Assembly: GCA_032353305.1 (NCBI GenBank)
Contig: JAUCNG010379148.1
Span: 1-11,185 of the forward strand
DNA length: 11,185 bases
Reading direction: 5' to 3'
From: Cephalothrix spiralis
Lineage: Eukaryota > Nemertea > Palaeonemertea > Archinemertea > Cephalotrichidae
In this document: positions 7,041 to 11,185 of the stretch, in pieces
Numbering within the stretch: the first letter of the stretch is position 1
Layout: each line of letters begins with the position of its first letter
The notes under the pieces: model-generated
What the model saw: the letters and a program-made list of their open reading frames with translations, nothing else
Database searches by the model: none
What the model was told of the DNA's origin: nothing
Position numbers and translations under genes: made by a program

Positions 7041-7760
7041 CTGATGAAGATAAAAACAATTATATATTCTCATGATCATATAAGTCATATTTAAGGAGAA
7101 AACTTCCATCCACCAGTCTAAAAAATGGGACAAATATTTTTGCATTATTTTTGACTTTTTTATCTTTAAAAATCGTTAGGCATTACATATCATTACAGAA
7201 ATAACCTATTATATGATGACAGCCCTGGGCTTAAATATTTAAATTCCGGGATTTTTTTGAAAACTGAAGAAGCAGTTCAGGGGACTGATAGGAGGGGTCT
7301 CATTGGAATTTTAGTGTACCGCTACTACCCATTTTGTGTGGTGTTTTTATAATATTTGTAAATAGTCCAACTTTTTCGGTAACATGCATGTCTAACTTAT
7401 TGATCCTTATTCAACTGGACACTGAATTTCTGGATTCGTTCTTTATTTTAGTCTAATATTAATCATCCAGAGTGGGATCCGACTATGTTACACTAGTATA
7501 TATACCAGGGAAATTTTTTTGAATTTTTAAGCAAAGAATGCAGAGTTCGTGTATATATCGTTTCTCAATTTTTGCTTTTAAATTTTTTATTTGTACAAAT
7601 TGAAAAACATGAACATATTTACCATTTTTCTTCTAAACTAAAACAATATTTTCATTGACATAGTATACACCATATAGCCCATGCATCTTTTACTGGAGTA
7701 ACTTAAAAATTTTATAAAAAAAGAATTCTGGACCCGGCGTGTTTGAAAATATAAATTTAC
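7041..7760 (-). other. Predicted phase-1 intron of the zinc-finger gene
   Basis: The donor AAAG|GTAAAT lies at 7761/7760. The acceptor at 7041/7040 ends in TTCATCAG after a T-rich tract. Both ends split a codon after its first base (G + GT gives Gly), so the frame is kept across the 720-bp gap. In-frame stops occur just inside both ends. The interior is AT-rich, with an 11-bp odd palindrome AGCCCTGGGCT at 7221-7231 followed by TTAAATATTTAA. Further small exons inside cannot be excluded. Confidence 0.55.
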
Positions 7761-7884
7761 CTTTCCAGGTTATTACACTGTCACTGATAGCAGTAGTCGG
7801 GCTATTCTTCCTCTTCTCTTCGTCTACTTCTAATATAGCGTAATTGTGATCCAATATCACTAATCGATTCATCGCATGATCCAT
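7761..7884 (-). CDS. Predicted 5' coding exon of the zinc-finger gene
   Basis: ATG at 7884-7882 starts MDHAMN and 41 codons plus one base run to the donor at 7761. The encoded segment has an acidic patch (EVDEE) followed by KRK, with no known domain. The reason to propose it is the good AAAG|GTAAAT donor and its phase match with the acceptor at 7040; splicing would add KG directly before NGSSTE. The frame is open further upstream to 8034 but has no other ATG there. A second in-frame ATG lies at 7872-7870. An alternative is that this exon starts at an acceptor near 7860 (GATTAG), after the T-rich tract, with the start codon further upstream. Confidence 0.5.
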
Positions 7885-8262
7885 GATCGTGGGAGTAAAA
7901 AATAACAAAAAAAAAATTATTATATATTTTTTAATGACGTTAGCGACTTTATTCTGATATTTTGTTATTGCAAAATTTGTTCCATGTGATATGGTGTTGT
8001 GTAGTTTGAAATCTGTTCCTTTCACCACAATCACGACAAAGTCTTACATGTGGTAAAAGAAATAATGAATCCTTATTTTCTTCATTTTTGTTGATAATTT
8101 CGTACATTTACGAGGCGGAACAAAATATTCAAGTCATTGAACGTCTCCGCGTTTAATAATTTGGAACCCGATTTATGATGACAAACAAAAATGTTTCGCC
8201 ACGATTTCGTCAGCAATTATTATTATTGATACCGGGTAACTAGTGACTCATTTTTATTTCAA
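7885..8262. promoter_or_regulatory. Likely bidirectional promoter and 5' UTRs
   Basis: This 378-bp gap separates two divergent predicted start codons, so it must hold both 5' UTRs and at least the core promoters unless first exons lie elsewhere. CpG-containing words (CGAGGCGGAAC near 8110, TCTCCGCG near 8144, TTCGCCACGATTTCGTC near 8195) are denser than in surrounding DNA. No convincing TATA box can be placed. Confidence 0.5.
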
Positions 8263-9054
8263 ATGGTATCTAGAATATCAAATTCATTTTATAGAAACTT
8301 ATCATCCACAATTAAAGAAGCATTTAATTCATATATCGGCAAAATGCCGCGAATTATATCAGTCAAAATATTTGATCAAAATGGACATTGTGAAAAAGGG
8401 GATGGAATTAGATCAATTGAGGATATTATGCATGAACATGTTCTTGATGCATCTTGTGTATTAAAAAAGGGTAATATAATTGCTGTACCCACAGATACAA
8501 TTTATGGAGTAACTGGATTAGCTCAGAATACTGAAGCTCTTAAGAAAATTTACGATATAAAATGTCGACAATTATCAAAACCAATCGCAATTTGTGTTGC
8601 TGACATTGATGATGTTTATAAATGGGGAAAAGTTTCAGTTTGTAGAAATCTATTAGAAGATCTCCTGCCTGGACCTGTGACGCTTGTGTTTGAAAGAACT
8701 AAATTATTGAATTGTGAACTAAATGTTGGTACAAACTTGGTTGGTATTCGCATTCCAAATAATCATTTTATACGTAATTTAGCTCGGAAATGTGATGAAC
8801 CATTAGCACTAACAAGTGCCAATATAAGTTCTACAATGAGTACTTTAGCTATTGAAGAGTTTACTGAACTATGGCCTAGGCTCGATTTGATTTGCGATGG
8901 TGGTCAATTAGGGGATACCATAGAATCTAGACAGGGTTCAACTGTTGTAGATCTCTCTCAAGGATCTTCTTATAAAATAATAAGAGATGGCAGCGCATTA
9001 TCTGCCACTGTAAATGTTTTGAAAAACAAATATGGACTAAATGATATATCATAG
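8263..9054 (+). CDS. YRDC: Threonylcarbamoyl-AMP synthase (YRDC family)
   Basis: The family makes threonylcarbamoyl-AMP from L-threonine, bicarbonate and ATP; the KEOPS complex in the cytosol, or OSGEPL1 in mitochondria, then transfers the carbamoyl-threonine to A37 of ANN-decoding tRNAs to form t6A. The 263-residue product is close to animal YRDC length and covers the whole domain. Visible motifs are PTDTIYG (76-82), the KxRxxSKP substrate-binding motif (100-107), LLPGPVT (134-140), GIRIPN (161-166), LTSAN (183-187) and GSTVVDL (225-231). ELWPRLDL, DGGQLGD and the C-terminal KYGL also recall vertebrate YRDC. The first ~28 residues contain Arg, Ser and aromatic residues with few acidic ones, compatible with a mitochondrial targeting sequence; Met28 could start a cytosolic form. 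The ATG at 8263 has C at -3 and G at +4. The gene is uninterrupted, ends in TAG, and diverges from the zinc-finger gene. Confidence 0.95.
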   Translation: MVSRISNSFYRNLSSTIKEAFNSYIGKMPRIISVKIFDQNGHCEKGDGIRSIEDIMHEHVLDASCVLKKGNIIAVPTDTIYGVTGLAQNTEALKKIYDIKCRQLSKPIAICVADIDDVYKWGKVSVCRNLLEDLLPGPVTLVFERTKLLNCELNVGTNLVGIRIPNNHFIRNLARKCDEPLALTSANISSTMSTLAIEEFTELWPRLDLICDGGQLGDTIESRQGSTVVDLSQGSSYKIIRDGSALSATVNVLKNKYGLNDIS

Positions 9055-9766
9055 CACTGTCCCAAGTTTTAACATTCAGCATCAGGTGCAATAATGTTTT
9101 TTCTAAACTGGTTGTTTTAAGCTGCTATCTGTGATAGAAAGACATTTGGAGTCTGATACAGTTCTAGTATTTTCCCTTCTTTTTAAAATCTATATCAGTT
9201 TTTGACTATGTGTTAGATTTAAAAATTTTAATTAGATCCTGTGTGTTGTAAGTCTATGATAACCAAAATTACATTTAGAATACAGGAACATCAGACAATT
9301 TTAAGTTTTTTTTATCTTTTCATGTTTTCCAGATGAATGAAATTCTTCCCAAACACTCATATTAAAAATCTGGATATTTGTCCTTGTCAGGTTTTGTGAT
9401 TTAAATCAATTGCAATTAAGACTTCTTGTACTTGTATCAAGAATGACATTATTATTGATATGTTATTCAACAGCGCTGAATTATTGACATTATAATATAG
9501 AATTTTTGACTTTGTATAGTTAAAAACAAATAACAATTTTATTTGAAAAAAACTCAAACATTTTCGACTTAGAAATAGACTTAAAAATTTGCTTAGAAAG
9601 AAAATGTGGACTTAGCATAGTTTAGAATTGAATCATTCTAAAAATTTGAAACTTTCTAACCTGTTATTGAAAAAACTGCTTGAAAAAAAAATTTGTGAAC
9701 TGATACAGAATTAATGCTTGTTAATATGAAATTGACTGACAATAAACAAATTAGGATGCCAATAAA
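9055..9766 (+). other. Probable YRDC 3' UTR
   Basis: AT-rich, non-coding sequence follows the TAG. ATTAAA at 9361-9366 is a weak variant signal. Canonical AATAAA occurs at 9741-9746 and 9761-9766. Depending on the site used, the UTR would be about 0.3 or 0.7 kb. No retrocopy-type poly(A) tract directly follows the coding region. Confidence 0.5.
9741..9766 (+). promoter_or_regulatory. Paired AATAAA polyadenylation signals
   Basis: Two exact AATAAA hexamers start 20 bp apart (9741 and 9761), about 690-710 nt after the YRDC stop. They are the first canonical signals on this strand downstream of the gene. A/T-rich composition makes chance hexamers common, so this is moderate evidence. Confidence 0.5.
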
Positions 9767-10266
9767 TGTTATGCTAACTTAAATAGCAAATTGCTCAAGT
9801 TAAATATTCCTATCATAAACCTAAACCATAGTAGCAATACATGAAGTCATTTTAAAATGTTTCTTTAGTTACCGGTACCAGTTAAGAATCAGAATTGAAT
9901 TGAAGCATTTATAAAGTAAGAAAAACCAACCAACACAGCCAAATCCATATCTTGTGTGTAATGTTCTTTTAATTGTATTTTTATCTGAAAAACAATTCTG
10001 TTTCAGTAACATTGACCTTTTTTCATAAAAATGCAGTTCAGTGTCAGTTAGATCTTAAATGTTTTCTGAACTTTATGTTTAATTACACTGATAATAATAT
10101 AAAGCTCATTTGAAGCTTCTCAAGTTTATGACACCTGATTTTTTTGTTAGCCAAATTAGCATATTTCCTAAATTGAACATTGGTGTTTAGCTTTTGTACT
10201 GTCATAGACTGGTATAAGCTTACAAGACGTTACTCGATTCGGAAAATTTTCACATAAAAACAAGAG

Positions 10267-10291
10267 TGAACAAAAATTATTGTTTTGTTCA
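10267..10291. repeat. 9-bp perfect hairpin, 7-nt loop
   Basis: TGAACAAAA (10267-10275) pairs exactly with TTTTGTTCA (10283-10291). It is A/T-rich and isolated, so it is the least significant of the hairpins listed. Confidence 0.5.
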
Positions 10292-11080
10292 TCAAACTAG
10301 TACTGTCGGCCTATGACCACTAATAAGTACGCGCATTGATCTAGACCCTACAAATAAAATATATGCAAAACTAGGTCACTGCAACTTAGATCGAGATGCT
10401 GAAATGTTCTGTTTTATCAGTACTGTATCTTCAGATGTTGATCTATCACCTCTGTATGTAGTTTTACTTTCAGTTTGACTGAGGACTATTTTGCGTAGGG
10501 GTCAAAAGTGCGCGGGTTTAGTTCGAACTACTGCCGAAATCGAAACCAAAATTAAAAATGGCCGCCTAAAGGTGAGGCTAAATCGAAATTTTCGTGGTAA
10601 ACCTTATGAAAAAAATTTTGGTAAGAGAGAATGAGTTTTTAGTCAGATCCTAAAGGGAAACACCAAACTAAAGTGTACCTGAATTTTGAGAATTGTTTAT
10701 GTTAGTATTGTCGGCAATGGAAAAACAATTAGTGGCCTTAGGCCTACATCTACTAAATGTCGTGAAATGGCAATATATGCTATTAATAAGTTTTAATCTC
10801 TAGATCACCTGCACCTGTAGACATTATCTTACTCTTTTTATAATCATTTGATTTCACTATGTCAGATAACTTGACCAACGAATAAATAATAATGGATATA
10901 TGACAATTTTTATTTTTTATTAAAGTGTGATATTTATTTTAATCCTTTTCATTTTAAATATGTGCTGATATGTTTTTTAAATGATCATGGGAATCCTAAA
11001 TTATCTATGCCGTACATGTAGGTCACTTGTATTTGTTTCAATAAATTAAAAGGACATAACAAACTATTAGCCGCACGAGA

Positions 11081-11128
11081 CTGTACAAACTGACCGAATC
11101 GGTGATTCTCGGAGAATATTTAGTACAG
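11081..11128. repeat. Nested imperfect inverted repeat near the right edge
   Basis: CTGTAC (11081-11086) pairs with GTACAG (11123-11128). Inside it, CCGAATC pairs imperfectly with GATTCTCGG around a GGT loop. Together they could form an interrupted stem-loop. No known RNA family is recognised. Confidence 0.35.
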
Positions 11129-11185
11129 GGTTTTAATGAGGAGTTACCTTACTATTCGATGCAACCTTCCAGAACATGCCTTATC

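Larger units (their letters stand above)
9767..11185. other. Gene-free AT-rich DNA
   Basis: No ORF or RNA gene is recognised. Notable items are a 9-bp hairpin at 10267-10291, AATAAA words at 10353, 10881 and 11040, and a locally CpG-richer patch at about 10490-10600. That patch has ATGGCCGCC near 10558, a stop right after it, and a donor-like AAAG|GTGAGG. It might be the edge of a neighbouring gene's promoter or first exon, but nothing proves it. Confidence 0.5.

Noticed and set aside
6837-7145. 102-residue minus-strand frame overlapping the zinc-finger exon start
   Set aside because: It overlaps the real exon in another frame, has no domain, and its distal part is only a shifted reading of the finger sequence.
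7690-8034. Whole 114-residue minus-strand frame as an independent gene
   Set aside because: It opens on GTG. Only the part after the ATG at 7884, up to the donor at 7761, makes sense, as an exon of the zinc-finger gene. The hydrophobic run before it comes from T-rich DNA.
8243-8464. 73-residue frame overlapping the YRDC start
   Set aside because: It opens on GTG and is an out-of-frame reading of YRDC.
10515-10540. GGTTTAGTTCGAAC looking like a tRNA T-arm
   Set aside because: No matching D-arm, anticodon arm or acceptor stem nearby; a TTCGAA palindrome explains the resemblance.

Overview
The window looks like nuclear DNA from an animal, probably an invertebrate. It is AT-rich, with long gene-poor stretches, a metazoan-type YRDC gene, a polydactyl C2H2 zinc-finger gene whose frame requires a spliced upstream exon, AATAAA-type polyadenylation signals, and remnants that resemble a MITE and a tRNA-derived SINE. 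There are no Shine-Dalgarno sites, operons or other prokaryotic features. I cannot name the species; a marine invertebrate is plausible, but this is only an impression.

Positions 1-4242 hold no convincing gene. This part is rich in short-loop perfect inverted repeats (near 700, 1158, 1454, 1726, 1745, 2079, 2220, 2449 and 3022). It also has an interspersed repeat family around CACGGAYTATTGTG and GTTATGTAAACAAAT, and a GC-rich island at about 3104-3250 that runs into a tRNA-like A box / B box pair. Positions 4245-4949 form a probable 705-bp non-autonomous DNA transposon: 24-bp terminal inverted repeats (22/24 matching) flanked by TA on both sides.

Two protein genes lie head to head. On the minus strand, a multi-C2H2 zinc-finger gene ends at 5086. 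Its main exon (7040 to 5086) carries about 21 fingers. It has no ATG at its 5' end and starts at a good splice acceptor. A phase-matched donor at 7761/7760 gives a likely upstream coding exon (7884-7761) and a 692-residue protein. On the plus strand, 8263-9054 is a complete single-exon YRDC gene encoding threonylcarbamoyl-AMP synthase, which makes the activated intermediate for tRNA t6A modification. The two predicted ATGs are 378 bp apart, so a shared bidirectional promoter is likely; no functional link between the products is implied.

Positions 9055-11185 contain the YRDC 3' UTR (AATAAA at 9741 and 9761), then AT-rich DNA with no recognisable gene. The most informative oddities are the recent tandem duplications inside the zinc-finger exon (one copy has lost a single codon that breaks its zinc site), the TA-flanked MITE-like element, and the dense cluster of perfect hairpins. 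I saw nothing that I would call a new multi-gene system.
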